Of a stretch of DNA of 64,000 bases, positions 43,544 to 56,100 are shown piece after piece. Numbering within the stretch: the stretch's first letter is position 1; each line of letters opens with the position of its first letter. The stretch is from assembly GCA_023935145.1 (NCBI GenBank), contig CM043698.1, positions 147,119,625 to 147,183,624 of the forward strand, in the 5' to 3' direction. The DNA comes from Bretschneidera sinensis. Taxonomy: Eukaryota; Streptophyta; Magnoliopsida; Brassicales; Akaniaceae. Under the pieces are notes generated by a model that saw only the letters and a program-made list of their open reading frames with translations, was not told the DNA's origin and ran no database searches. A program made the position numbers and the translations under genes.

Positions 43544-45980
43544 AGATTGTTGAAGAAGGGATGTGAATGTTATTTAGCCTATGTGATCAATTCTTCTGAG
43601 GAAGGTGTGGAATTGGGAGGAATACCTATAGTTAGGGAATTTCCAGATGTATTTCCTGAAGAGTTGCCCGGTTTACCACCTGTTAGGGAAATTGATTTTC
43701 TTATTGATCTCATACCTGGTTCTACTCCTATTTCGATACCCCCTTATCGAATGGCACCGGCAGAATTAAAGGAACTTAAGGTCCAACTTCAAGAGTTGTT
43801 AGACAAGAAACTCATTCGTCCTAGCGTATCACCTTGGGGGGCTCCAGTGTTATTTGTCAAGAAGAAATATGGGACTTTGAGATTGTGTGTGGATTATAGA
43901 CAACTAAACAAGATGACAATTTGTAACAAGTACCCGTTACTAAGAATTGATGATTTGTTTGAACAGTTGCAAGGAGCTCGGGTGTTTTCAAAAATAGACT
44001 TGAGATCGGGTTACCATCAACTACGTATCAAAGATTAAGATGTTCCAAAGACTGCTTTCCGCACCCGTTATGGACACTATGAATTTCTGGTTGTGCCGTT
44101 CGGATTGACTAATGCTCTTGCAGCCTTCATGGACTTAATGAACAGAGTATTTAGACCATTCCTGGACAAATTTGTGGTAGTTTTCATTGATGATATTCTG
44201 GTATATTCGAAGAGTGAAGAAGACCATGCCAGACATTTGGAGATAGTACTAGAGACTCTTAGGAAGGAGAAACTTTATGCCAAGTTTAACAAATGTGAGT
44301 TTTGGTTAAAAGAAGTGACCTTCTTAGGACATGTAGTGTCAGAAGCAGGAGTGGCTGTAGACCCTCAGAAAGTTGAAGCAGTTCTAAACTGGGAGAAACC
44401 TACAAATGTGACTGAGATTAGGAGCTTTTTGGGATTGGCGGGATATTATCGGAGATTTATCAAAGATTTCTCACTAATTGCGGTACCTTTAACCAAATTA
44501 ACAAGAAAGTGAGAAAAGTTTATATGGTCAGAAGAGTGTGAGCAAAGTTTTCAATTGTTGAAGGAAAAGCTGACAATGGCACCGGTGTTAATCCTTCCTT
44601 CGAGTGATGAGGGGTTTGTAGTTTACAGTGATGCTTCACATCAAGGGTTAGGTTGTGTCCTAATGCAGCATGGGAAGGTTGTTGCTTATGCTTCACGCCA
44701 ACTGAAGAACCATGAAAGGAACTACCCCACCCATGACCTAGAGTTGGCAGCGATAGTCTTTGCCTTGAAAATTTGGAGACATCATCTTTATGGAGTAAGA
44801 TGTGAGATCTTTACGGATCACAAGAGCCTCAAGTATCTGCCTACCCAGAAGGAGTTCAACTTAAGACAAAGGCGATGGATGGAACTGATCAGTGACTATG
44901 AATGTACCATAAGTTATCATCCTGGAAAGGCTAACGTGGTAGCTGATGCATTAAGTCGAAAATCCAGTAGCAAGTTGGCAACTTTGAAGATTTATGATTC
45001 CGGGTTAATTGAGGAATTAAGAAGCTTAGAAGTGAAGCTTGAGGCCAACACCATTGGGGGGTTAGTAGCTATCATGGTGGTAACATCATCAATAGTAGGT
45101 CGCCTACTAGATGCTCAAGGTAAGGATGCAGTGTTAATGGCTATTAAGAATGAGGTTTTAGAAAACAGGCGGAGTGATTTTGTGGTGAGAGAGGATGGAA
45201 TGGTGATGATGGGAAATCGAATCTGTGTGCCAAGTGAAGTGGAGTTAAGGAAGGAGATCCTAAAAGAAGCTCATGACACTATTTATTCTATGCACCCGGG
45301 GAGTAATAAAATGTATAGAGGGCTTAAGCAAAATTTCTGGTGGTGAGGTTTAAAGAGAGACGTAGCAGACTATGTTTCTCGATGCTTAGTATGCCAGCAG
45401 GTGAAGACTGAGCATAGACATCCGGCAGGGTTGCTGCAACCTCTTCCTATACCGGAGTGGCCATGGGAGAGGGTGACTATGGATTTTGTGACAGGACTTT
45501 CTCGTACTCAGAGAGGTTTTGATGCAATTTAGGTTATAGTTGATCGATTATCTAAATCTGTTCATTTTCTACCCATCAAGATAACTTGGTCTCCTGAAAG
45601 ATTAGCAGAGTTGTATGTGGCTGAAATAGTAAAACTGTATAGTGTACCATTAAGTGTTGTATCGGATCGTGATGCTCGGTTTACGTCTCGATTTTGGAAG
45701 GGATTTCAGCAAGCTATGGGTACTCAGTTACATTTTAGCACGGCTTTCCACCCTCAAACGGATGGTCAGTCAGAAAAAACAATTCAAATCTTAGAAGATA
45801 TGCTACGAGCGTGTGCTATGAACTTTTCAGTTGGTTGGGATGCGTACTTACCCCTTATGGAGTTTGCATATAATAATAGTTTTCAGACTAGCATTGGGAT
45901 GGCACCTTTCGAAGCATTATATGGTAGGAGGTGTAGGACTCCAATATATTGGGAAGAAGTGGGGGAAATAATAGGTTCCA
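43544..45980 (+). pseudogene. Del/Tekay-type pol: RT, RNase H, integrase (stops, truncated)
   Basis: All in the gag frame with no frameshift, but with stops at 44036-44038, 44510-44512, 45344-45346 and 45530-45532. [33 protein letters not shown] and FIDDILVYS (in place of YxDD). RNase [15 protein letters not shown] and the final ADALSR. Integrase: zinc region with CLVCQQVK, core Asp in MDFVTGL and SDRDARF, and the Glu-bearing DGQSEKTIQILEDM. It breaks off at about 45980, before the GPY/F module and chromodomain. Only base substitutions have accumulated in the coding part. Confidence 0.92.
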
Positions 45981-46045
45981 GGTGCTCGATTTCGAAAGGT
46001 AATTGATACCGTCCTGAGTGGGCCCGCTCGGGATGGGTCGTTACA
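45981..46045 (+). repeat. Del/Tekay-type 3' LTR remnant (65 bp)
   Basis: It matches 41393-41457 and ends TTACA before the duplicated TGTTC. Confidence 0.9.
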
Positions 46046-46194
46046 TGTTCCATTCAAATTAATGGTAGTAATGAAATGAAAGATTGAGGAGTGAGTCTCT
46101 CTCAATCTACAAACCTTAAATTAAAAATTTAATAGCAACCACATATTTAAAACTACTAATTTCATATTTTCCTATTTCTCCCTCTATAAATAAC

Positions 46195-46202
46195 TTTTTT
46201 AG
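46195..46202 (+). promoter_or_regulatory. TATA box of the unit B Ole e 1-like relic
   Basis: TATAAATA, 49 bp before ATG 46244, same context as unit A. The upstream promoter is separated from its distal part by the Del/Tekay-type element. Confidence 0.6.
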
Positions 46203-46243
46203 TGCATGCAACATTCTTCAACCCAAAGAGAATATTAATAAAG

Positions 46244-46405
46244 ATGACAAAGCTTTTGTCGGCAACCGCCCTCATTGCTGTTACTCTGGCCTTCTCATCA
46301 TTCGTTACCATCGCCTATAATGGGGACGAAACTAACTTCGTGCTTGTTACGGGAAAGGTTTACTGCGATCCATGCCGCGTCAAGTTTAAGACCAAATTGT
46401 TTTGA
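46244..46405 (+). pseudogene. Ole e 1-like gene relic, unit B (exon 1 only)
   Basis: 53 codons from ATG 46244: signal peptide MTKLLSATALIAVTLAFSSF and the signature TGKVYCDPCR. It ends KTKLF at TGA 46403-46405, before the usual exon 1 donor. Several residues differ from unit A. No exon 2 is found downstream; the sequence after 46400 is unrelated to the unit A intron until about 47330. Confidence 0.88.
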
Positions 46406-47416
46406 TGAGTTTTACATTTACAAAAAATCAACTTGTTTTGATGAGTTTTAACCTATGATCTAAGCTCTAGTTTTTCATAAATTTTTTGATAAGTTTTAAA
46501 CCGTTAATGAAACATGGGTTAAATCATACATTAAAGTGATATTTTTTTTTCGTGAAAATTTTGTGTAATTGATCTATTATTTAAGTTTTATTGAATTGTG
46601 TAGTTCGATCTCAATTTTATTTCTAAAAGTATTGTTTTTTTAAGAGAACCATGGACTTCATGTAAGGAACTCCTTCTAAGTTTCGCCTTTAAATTAATAT
46701 GTCACCAGATCATCATAATTAATCTCTTCAATGAAAAATAGAAAAATAAAAACCCTTTAGATGGAAAATATGTCAAATGATATATATTAAAGATGGATCA
46801 AGATTCCTTCCAATAATTGAGAGAAATTTTTAAATAGCACTGGATAAATACCATGTCATTCAAAGTGTTGAAGTGATACTCATTCAATAGTGCATTAGTC
46901 AAAAAAATTTCTCAATAGCAAATGATGCTTTAGTTAAGTGATAAACATACTAAAGTTGAAGTCTTGAGATCACAAGGTCTTAGGTTTAGGAGATTGACTC
47001 CTCAGCTATAAAATATGCAATACGCTGCTTTTGTATATGAATTTAGATTTCTTAAATTTTGGGATTTAGTGTGGACCATTTTACAATCAAAATTTATTTG
47101 TATTGCATATTTTAGTGAACAATTTTTACAGGAGATGATTCAATCTCAAAGTTTTGACTATTGGTGTGTGGGTTACTCACTTATTAATGAAGTACTGGTT
47201 ATTTTCTCACACTTTAAGAAAAAAAGCTTACTTAGTCATGTGCCAGGAAAAGATATTAGTACAAAATATTTTCCTTCATTGAATGAAAAGAAAATCATTT
47301 ACATTTTTTGTCTTCTCATGTCATCCAAAAGTGAAAAATACAATTGCAAGATATTTTTTAATGGCACATGACTATAAGTAAGAATTTCTCAACTTTAAGT
47401 GGATTATTATAGTTAT
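46406..47416 (+). other. AT-rich sequence replacing exon 2 in unit B
   Basis: No supported gene. CTTGTTTTGATGAGTTTTA-like text occurs twice (46396-46450). Similarity to unit A returns near 47330. Confidence 0.5.
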
Positions 47417-47419
47417 TAT

Positions 47420-47598
47420 GGTCATGTTTGGTACATCTTTTAATCCAACTTAAAGTAAATTGGTCTAAATGGGCCAAAGTTCATGTTTGGTAACTCCATT
47501 ATGTTAACTTAAAGCAAGTTGGCTTAAATGGGTCCAAGGTATGGACCCATTTAGACCAACTTACTTTAAGTTGGCTTAAAGCAGGTACAAACATGACC
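47420..47598 (+). mobile_element. MITE (Tourist/PIF-Harbinger-like), 179 bp
   Basis: Terminal inverted repeats GGTCATGTTTG...CAAACATGACC, flanked by TAT on both sides (47417-47419 and 47599-47601). Unit A near 29150 reads AGTTATTATATATGAG without it, an exact empty site with one TAT. Inside, ATGGGTCCAAGGTATGGACCCAT forms a hairpin and AACTTAAAG motifs repeat. No coding capacity. The 3-bp duplication suggests PIF/Harbinger, though TAT is not the classic TAA/TTA. Confidence 0.85.
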
Positions 47599-47601
47599 TA
47601 T

Positions 47602-47958
47602 ATATGAGCTTCTAAATGAATTATATGATAATATTGTGAAATTATATTGTATCAAATCAATTATTATATTTTGTATGTGGGGCAAAACCACCAACCAATA
47701 AGACTTTATAAGCGGTAATGCAGGCACATCATTCTATTCTCGAACGGGTTGAGGATCATGCTGCTCATTATGTCATTGTCATTTTTGAGGTAATTAAATT
47801 AATTGTCAATTTTTAAATAAAAAATATACATATATTGCCAATCAAGAGAGAAAAAATATATAGAAAAAACAATTTGTAAATAATCTGAGCAAATCTATAT
47901 ATATGTAATGATTTATTCCCAACTTCATGAAAGAAAGCAAATGGTTTATGATAAACTA
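47602..47958 (+). other. Unit B spacer, colinear with unit A
   Basis: Follows unit A from about 29160 to 29585; no gene seen. Confidence 0.55.
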
Positions 47959-48665
47959 GCATATCAACATATGTTATGTGTGTGTTAGTCTGTTTTTTTA
48001 TGTGACATAATGTTTGGCATGTTTATAGGTAAGAAGATAAGAAAGATAAGGAGGGTGTAGAAGTTAAGTCTAAGTGGGATAATGATAGAAAAATGTGGAG
48101 AGTTGAAGTCAATTGAGGTACATATACAACATTATTTAAACATTTGATTTATATATTTAAGTAAGCGTTTATGAGACATTTTGAGAGGTGGACACCAAAT
48201 CAAGGTTCTGGATTTACTAATACTAGCATCTCAACACTCTCAACACATGCTACACGTGTGTTGATATGTTCTTTTATGTGATAAAACAGTATGCTAATAA
48301 TTATTTTTTTTACCTATAAACATGTCAAGCATAATAGTCACATTTTCTTGCTTAGAAAACTAAACCGGCAAAGAAACCCCAAAAGAAGAACAATCATTTT
48401 AGAATCGCCAAAAAGAAATAAGAACAATTGAAAATGGGGAGAATATTAATAGGAACAGAGAAAATCAACATGGGTTGAAGATAAGAGAGATAAGAAGAGT
48501 ATGAGTGGGATAGTAGGAGAGGAAAACATAGGAGAAAGATGTGGGGAGTTAGAGTAAATTGAGTTACATACATAACCTTATTTATATATTTAAGTAAGGT
48601 TTATTGGACATTTTGAAGGGTGGATACCAAATAAGAGTTCTGGTTTTTATATATATATATATATA
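47959..48665 (+). repeat. ~700-bp insertion in unit B with inverted and direct repeats
   Basis: Absent from unit A, where GTTTATGATAAATAAGC continues directly. A ~34-bp inverted pair (48006-48040 and 48311-48345, built on CATGTTTATAGGTAA) and two diverged direct copies of a ~190-bp block (about 48028-48215 and 48478-48640) are visible. It probably contains nested non-autonomous DNA elements; class unknown. It ends in a short (TA)n. Confidence 0.55.
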
Positions 48666-50186
48666 TGAAAAAAAAATTGGACTACCCAACCTAAACAAAG
48701 TAAAATATTCGTTTTGGGTGATTTACTAATTGAATAATCAAGTCTGAATTCATGGTTGGTGCTTTTAGTGTGTCCTTATACAAATAACTTAACAGTTGAA
48801 TCAGTAGTTTATTAAGAAAGGAAAAAGAAAATCTAAATTAGTTCGTTCATGTGGCTTATTAGAGAATGTATGTATGTAAATTGTGAATCGTTTCCTCTTA
48901 ATTTTCAAGAAAATAGAGAAGAGTTGTTATTGCAGTTTCTCCAACTAATAAAGCTATTTTTCGTTACGCAATAGATATGATGAAGATTGAATCCTACTCA
49001 GAGATATCAAGGGATAATTAGAAAAGAGAGATGATTAATTAATTACCTACCTAGATTGAGTTTAAAATTGGATCAAAAACTAAAAAGTGGGGCCCGAACG
49101 GCTAAAACTTGTCGGAAAGCTCCCTATAGAAAATCATGGATGCCCAACTTTTTCGAATAACCGTGTGGGGTCCATAAGAACAAAGATAAATATATATATA
49201 TATATATATATATTTATTTATAATAATAAAAAAAAAGATAAATATGAAATGGGTCATTGTCTCTTTAGTCTTTAGGTGGGTCGTCAATTCTATCTCAAAT
49301 CATATCACATTTTTTGATCTTTGGAATCCCAAGCGGTCGTTAGACAAAAGTTAAAGCCCTATAAACAAAGTTTATGTCAACATTATAATATCTGATATAA
49401 TGTGATTAGTCTTATGGACTAATATTCTCTTCAAAAACTTTATTATATATACTATGATATAGTAACAAGAAATGAATGGTAAAATGTATTGAAATTTTAA
49501 AAATTTATCATAACAACAATAATAAAGTGATATTATTCGAAAATAAATAAATAAATAAACTCTAATTTTAAAATTTGCAATAAAACCATGATAATGTTGG
49601 TTTTAATAAATTATCTTATTTTCTGTTTTATTTAATTCTCACAAAATAAAAAAATAGTAACACCATAATTAAAAATATAAAACAAAAAGGATCTTAGTTT
49701 TTTCATTAAATTAGAAGTAAAAATAAAAAAAATAATTTTCTATTAACTTTAAAATTCAAAATAAAAACTAATTTTGTTATTTAAAAAACGTTTTTCAAAA
49801 TCAAACCCACCCTTGTTTCATAGATCTTATTTTTGACATTTATACTAAATGACATGAATGGTAGAAGATATTGCTTAGAAACAACAAATAAGGGTAGAAA
49901 ATATGAATATGCCTAAAAGAAAGCCCAGAAGTGAAAGAGTACTGTATACACCAAAATTTTTTGGTTGGTTTGATGTAGACCAGTTAAAAACTTCAATGAT
50001 AATTTTTGATGAATTTTATTAATAATGTCAATATAAGTGTTGGATTAAAAAATTAACATTTTCAATAAATCTAAACCATTGAATTTAAACTTGAGTAAGC
50101 AAAAAAATCTCGTAAATCCGAGTTTTTACACTTCGGCAGCTTAAGTGCTGATCGTCTGATAGTAATTTGTGCAATATGCTATATAA
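48666..50186 (+). other. Unit B spacer with ~1.1 kb absent from unit A
   Basis: 48666-49050 follows unit A; 49052-50186 has no counterpart there and contains a (TA)n at 49190-49212. No gene or clear terminal repeats. Confidence 0.5.
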
Positions 50187-52465
50187 AGTTTAGGACCTAA
50201 AGTTAGTGTAGGAAGATATTTTATTTCTTCAAAATGGAAAAACTGGAAGAAACTATTGAATACGACACGATGCGTATATATGTTGTTTAGACTCATAGAA
50301 CAGATCAACACTTGCGTATACGTATCATTAACATTATACACATAACATTTATGATAGGATAGTGCTATTCTTTACATGCAACTCCTATTGTGAAACTAGA
50401 CTGTGAATTTACTTGTTCCTAATGACATCATCATGTTTCAAAAAGATGTGTCGAATAAGAGTTAAATATAAATATCATTATACGGTTCTAAAAATTGAGA
50501 AATGAGTACTCTTTTGAAGCTGATGTGTGTAGTTACCTTTATATATATATATAACTATTTCATTTCCTAATCTCCATGTGTGTGTTTTTTGAACAAATTC
50601 TCAACAAAAAAAAACATTACAATATGTTTAACATACATGTTTTGTATATGTATTAAACTATTTGCACAAGTATTTCCACAGCCAAAATGGTTGTGTTCGT
50701 AGCTTCATTTATTGAAAAAATGAACAGGACAAAAACACCCCTAACTAAAACACTCAAAATCTTTTCATCTGAGTACATAAAAATTAATTATTCAGGTTTT
50801 TATTTATTATTATGACTAAGATGCTTGATGATTGGAAATTACTGAATAATAGTTGAAGTCAAGTTGTTATGCTAGCAGCACACATCTTTTGTATTAACTA
50901 TTTTAAGTTTTTTTGTAGGCGTGAAATTATGAAATTTGAGATAGTGATGACATTATGATGGTAGTATAAGAGGAAAAAGGATAAACTGATGATTTAACAA
51001 AGTCTGAATGGTAGCAAAATGAAAACAAAGTAAATAATCTTATAAGTTGATAGCAATTCATATGAAAAATTATGAAATTCAACAGCTTTCATGGTATTTT
51101 ATTATTAGTTTAACATAGTTTTATTTCTCTTTCGTCATTTATATTTAAAATCTTAAAACCTTACTATTTATAAGTACCATTCATCGAATATAAATAAAAA
51201 ATACATAACAAATCTAAAATATTAAAAAATATTACGATATATACATACTAAAAATCAGTATGAGAATAAACCATGCATTGCACGAGTATGTAACTAGTAA
51301 TCATTACTCCGTACAAAATTGGACTACAAATTTATATGACGATTCATATTTCTTTTACGACACTCAACAAACATATTATCTTTATATAAAATTTTATTGA
51401 TAGCAGTGCATTTATGATCAATTTAACATCGATACATATTTCATTTAATAATCTCTCTTTATATTAAGCCAAATTATGTATGGTTGGGTAAATTATATGA
51501 GTGCCACTTAGTCTTCATTTTTTTTTAAAAAAAAACACTTAAAGAAAGGAAAAAAGCTGAAACCATACGATGTATATGGGCCTAGAGGGAAAAAGTAAAC
51601 CTTTCATTTATACTAGCATTTCAATGCGCAGGTATGTGCATATTAATATATCTTCTTTTATGAATTTAATTAATATACACGCACGAAATATTCAACCGTT
51701 GTTTAAAACTCTCTCTCAATTTTTTATTTTTAAAAATTACGCATGTGTTGAGATGTTTTTTATAAACTTAAACCAAAAATATTCAACCTTTTGTTGTTCA
51801 AAAATCTCTCCCCAGTTCTTTATTTTAAAAAGACTAACAAAGCCCCACCCTGAAGATTGATATTTTAAGTGAAAAATATTAAAGGGATTTAAAAAAGTAA
51901 ATTGGAGATAAAATGAAAAAAAAAAATTGGCCAAAAGAGATTTTCTTTAGTATATAACTAAGATAGATTACTTAGAAAACTCCATTATCTCTTGATATTT
52001 ATTAAGTTTGTATTTGTATCATATTTATTATCAAATTGTAACCTATATATATGCAATACATATGACCTACAGCATCAAGGTCTTCCAAATATCCTATCAC
52101 AATTAAATTCTTTCATGATATTAAAGCAATGAGGTCCAAAAACCTTACAGCCATGGAACTGAAAATGTTACCCTTCTAGCCGCCACAACCAGCCCTCCTC
52201 AAGCTGCTGCTACCACAAGTACTTTGCCACCAGCAGCCTTCTCTCTGCTATCGTGACAACCACACTGCTCCCCTTCCAATATAATCCCACCTCGCTGCCG
52301 CAAACAGCCCTTCCCCATGCTGCCGCCGCACCCTCTCCCTTCCCCCCTCCCCCCAGCTGCTTTCTCCCTGAGATTCTCCCCCTCTCCTCACTAGTGGCGC
52401 ATCGCCTCCCTCCTACTCCTCCTCTAACACTCTGTTAGCGTCGTTGCCCGCTCCACCAACAGAGT
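50187..52465 (+). other. Unit B spacer, including empty site of the small LTR element
   Basis: Colinear with unit A 29965-33550 minus the LTR element (empty site near 50357). The last ~330 bp is a CT-rich region (52140-52465) shared with 37860-38816 that leads into the next promoter copy. Confidence 0.6.
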
Positions 52466-52761
52466 ATTCAATCTAAACCCGTCTTGTTGTCTTCTCTACA
52501 ATATTTTTTACTTCTATTTTCTTGTTAGCTATTTTTGGTAAAAACAGCTAGTTTTTCCATTCAAATTAATAGTAATAATTAAAAGAAAGATTGAGGAGCG
52601 AGTCTCTCTCAATCTACAAACCTTAAATTAGAAAAATTTAATTGCTACCACATATTTAAAACTACTAACTTCATATTTTCCTCTTTCTCCCTTTATAAAT
52701 AACTTTTTTAGTGCATGCAACATTCTTCAACCCAAAGAGAATATTAATAAAGATGGCAAAG
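52466..52761 (+). pseudogene. Unit C promoter, first copy, cut at the start codon
   Basis: Follows the unit A promoter from ATTCAATCTAAACCCG to ATGGCAAAG (ATG 52753-52755), then breaks off into viral DNA after three codons. The same ~290-bp promoter starts again at 56271. Confidence 0.85.
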
Positions 52762-52785
52762 TAATTTAAAATCAAAACCTTCTTG

Positions 52786-54219
52786 AGAGGCACCTTAATT
52801 TTACAAATTCATTATTATCACTTGTAGAATCAAATCTTCATAATGGACTTGTCTATTTCAATTGTTATCCCAACTTTTCAATAGATCTTTATGATCCTAA
52901 TTTAGTTGATACCTTAACATTGGATATTCAGTTAAAAGGATTAGATATCAAATCAGGCACCAGGAACCTAAGTTTGATATATAAAGTCTATTATAAGGTT
53001 ATGACTACAAAAATAAATCCCAAAGCCCTTCTCCAAACTAAACCAGGGGAAACCTTGCTTCTTGAAGAAAATACATTTCATGCTAATACTATTACACCTA
53101 AACTCTTGAAATGGGATCAAATCACTATTCCTGATCATTGGAAGCTTGAAGCCTTATGCCCTCCTAAGGCTATAGCAAATTTTAATGTATCTCAAATTGA
53201 TGAATATAGACATGGTAGTGTGGTCTTAGGTTTACACCTAATGAATCCCCACAGCTCTCTAGAACTTCTAGTTCTAGAAGAATTAGAACTCCACTCTATG
53301 ATGACCCTCAAATTATTCCACCTCGACATAGTTATGATTTGTCATCCAGAAACTCCAAACAAAGTTTACTAGGAGTTAATTTTGACCCTGTTATACATAG
53401 AGGATTCTATGAGACCAGCTCCTTCAAATCAACTATAAATCAATCTCAAATAGGAGAATCATCTCAAATAGGATAACAGTCCAAAAAGAATAATGGAGAA
53501 TTTTCTCCAACCCGATCTGATATGTTATCTTATTAAGATCATGAACTTAATGTTATAATGAAATCTGATTTTGAGATCGATGAAATCAAACTTAAGAATG
53601 ATTTTTTTATCTTCAGAAAAAAAAGGCCAAAACTTATTGGTTTATGGCAAACTTTTCTAATGAATCAAGATCCCAGATTCGTGAAGAATGGTATACTCAC
53701 ATGAAAGAAATAAAATGCAATGTGTATTTCTTCGACTTGTTTGAGATGTACACATTCAATAATAAAATATTCAACTCCTTTGCCCATAATCATCATGATT
53801 TAGAAAACCCTAAAGAAATTGGTGTTATTACTCAACTTAATCAATTATGGACAACATCAAATGACCAAATAATATCATCTATTCATCCTCCTTTACAGAA
53901 AATTGCTATTAAATTGCCCCATTATCCATCTGCCATTACAGCATCCCCATTTAAGCAAACCGTTGGCCTCGATGATCGTCCGGTATTAGCCAAATATATC
54001 CAAAATCTTTATTCTCAAAATAACTTCACCAATCAAAATCTTCATACTATTTTAAACCAGCTCAACTCCATTGCCACCTCCATAGACTCCATCGATGAAA
54101 AAGTAAGTGTTTCCACTCCAAAACTTCCTGGGAGGGAATTCCCACCAATCATTCAGAAGCCCCTTTCACATTTATCTCAACTTATTTTTACGCCAATAAA
54201 TATTGAACAAAAAATTTAA
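52786..54219 (+). pseudogene. EPRV-3 movement protein and linker
   Basis: It starts inside the MP core (LNFTNSLLSLVESN region). There is a 2-base loss near 53225 that shifts the frame, stops near 53474 and 53536, and a shift near 53610. It is then open from 53644 to 54219. In this copy the MP-CP border reads CCCACC (54141-54146) in place of the seven-C run, so the frame passes through it unbroken. Confidence 0.82.
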
Positions 54220-55400
54220 TTAGGCTTGATGATTCTGATGATATATTAAAATCAATAAATGATAGATTAAGAGGATTATCCCTTGCACCAGAAGGACCCT
54301 CGAATAATATCAATGTCATAGAAAAAGATATTGTCAATGAAATTAAAGAATCAGATGGTATCAAAAAAATATATCGAAGAAATTATTATAAGAATGCCCC
54401 ATTACCAAAAACTAGGAATTATTACCCTAGGCCAACTCCTCCTAATTTACAATTTGAAGAAAGATCCTCTGCTGCCCAAGCAAGATATGATGATAGCACA
54501 ATATATGAATGAAATATTGAAGGAGCTAGTGAGCATATGATCATTAATACCCTTCAAGAAATGATTATGGCAGCCACTGCCTATAGAACACGTAGTAATA
54601 ACAGAGATAAAAAGATAACTCTTGCCATAATTGCTGGGTTTACTAGGAACCCTCAAAGGATGGTGGGATAATTACCTTACTGAACAAAACCAAAATTAAA
54701 TTACTGAAGCAACAATACAAGTAAATACCACCCAAACAGTCCAAAACCCACAAACCAGAGAAATAATATCTAGAATAGTACGTGTAAACCAAGAAACACA
54801 TTTGAAACTCTGATATATGCTATCACCAAACACTTCATTGGAGACCCTGATAAGTTTGCTGCAAGATCCTCTAAAATACTTATAAATCTAACATGCCCTA
54901 CTTTGCAAGACTTTAGATGGTATAAAGATGTCTTTCTTGCTAAGGTATTTACAAGACAAGACAGTAATAACACTTATTGGAAAGAAAAGTTCATATATGG
55001 ACTTCTAAAATTATTTGTTGAAAAGGTCAGACAAAGGATTAGAGATCTAAATGGCGGATTTGTTCCTTATGACCATCTCTTTTATGGAGAGATCATCAGC
55101 TACAAAAACTATGAAGGTCTATCAATATGTAATGACCTTAAGCTTAAATCAAAAATTAAGTCAGAGCTAAAACAAAGCAGAAAAGAATTAGCATCATTTT
55201 GTAGTCAATATGGCTATGAAACCCTAAGGGCTCCATCAGCTGAAAATAAAAGAAAACAAAATATTTTCAAAAAACAAAAATATGAAAAAAAACATACAAG
55301 ATCTTCCCCTCCTCATAAAACCCAAAAACCAAATTTTAAATAAACTAGAAAATCACAAGCTCCTTCAAAAGCCTGTTTCAAGTGTGGAAGACTTGGACAT
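54220..55400 (+). pseudogene. EPRV-3 coat protein and zinc knuckle
   Basis: Capsid domain with several frame changes and stops (for example TGA ~54510 and a shift ~54650). Landmarks: AATAYRTRSNN (~54575), WYKDVFLAKVF (~54918), EGLSICNDLKLKSK (~55115). The knuckle keeps all ligands up to the last Cys (CFKCGRLGHLGKE, ~55370), where one extra T shifts the frame; EPRV-2 has the opposite damage. Confidence 0.8.
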
Positions 55401-56100
55401 TTGGGCAAAGAATTGTAAAGTCAACCAAAAAATTAATGAATTAGATGTTGAAGAATCTCTTAAGCAACAGTTAACTAAAGTAATGATTAATGACTCTCAA
55501 ACAGAAGAAGAATATTCTTCCTCTGATAATGAAGAGCTCATTTACACTATACAAGAAAGTACTGATTCAGAAGAATCCATTGATTCACAACGTGATTGTG
55601 AAGATGGACTTTGCTTCTGTAAATCTATCAATATGATCTCCTCTCAAAAAGAATTTCTTTTAGATATAATAGATAAAATTGATGATCCTATGATAAAAAA
55701 GGATTACTTAATGAAACTAAGAGATATTATTCAAGAAGAAAATAAGATTTTAACTCCACTTGAGCCCTATAATCTTTCAAAAAAATTTGAAACTCGTTTT
55801 CAAAAACCTAAAATAGCTACCACACAAGATTTAAAAATGGAAATTAATATTATGAAAGATCAAATAAAAGAAATTCAAAAAGATACAGTTGATTTAAAAG
55901 CAAAAATGATTAATTTAGAAATTAATAATCTTAAAGAATCGATCTCTTCACAAATCAACAAAGAAGTCCTAAAAGAAGCCCTTGAGACTTCTAATCATGC
56001 TAATTTGATAAGTATAAATGATGGATCAAAAGATCATGCTAATTTAATAAATATAAATGATGAATCAAAAGACAGTTTTGTTAATCTAATAGAAAAATGA
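55401..56100 (+). pseudogene. EPRV-3 acidic and coiled-coil region after CP
   Basis: A frame open over 55282-56100: SQTEEEYSSSDNEE acidic stretch, Cys motif CEDGLCFC (~55600), then Lys/Glu/Ile-rich helical sequence with repeated LINI/SINDGSKD-like blocks. It ends at TGA 56098-56100, which overlaps ATG 56097-56099 of the protease frame. Confidence 0.78.

Larger units (their letters stand above)
38907..46045 (+). mobile_element. Del/Tekay-type Ty3/gypsy (chromovirus) element, 3' part deleted
   Basis: A 2,551-bp 5' LTR, tRNA-iMet primer-binding site, gag-protease-RT-RNase H-integrase in one frame, then only the last 65 bp of the 3' LTR. The flanking 5-bp duplication TGTTC (38902-38906 and 46046-46050) proves the outer ends are original, so the loss of the integrase C-terminus, chromodomain and ~2.5 kb of LTR happened inside the element after insertion. 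It sits in the promoter of the unit B Ole e 1-like gene. Long LTRs and the gag/pol motifs point to the Del/Tekay lineage. Confidence 0.93.
38817..52465 (+). repeat. Host duplication unit B
   Basis: It starts with the same promoter segment (ATTCAATCTAGACCTG) as unit A. It is interrupted by the Del/Tekay-type element at 38907 and resumes at 46046. Compared with A it lacks exon 2 of the gene and the small LTR element, and has extra segments near 47420, 47959 and 49052. Confidence 0.82.

Noticed and set aside
47015..47371. 118-codon ORF in unit B
   Set aside because: No recognisable features; part overlaps spacer that is non-coding in unit A.
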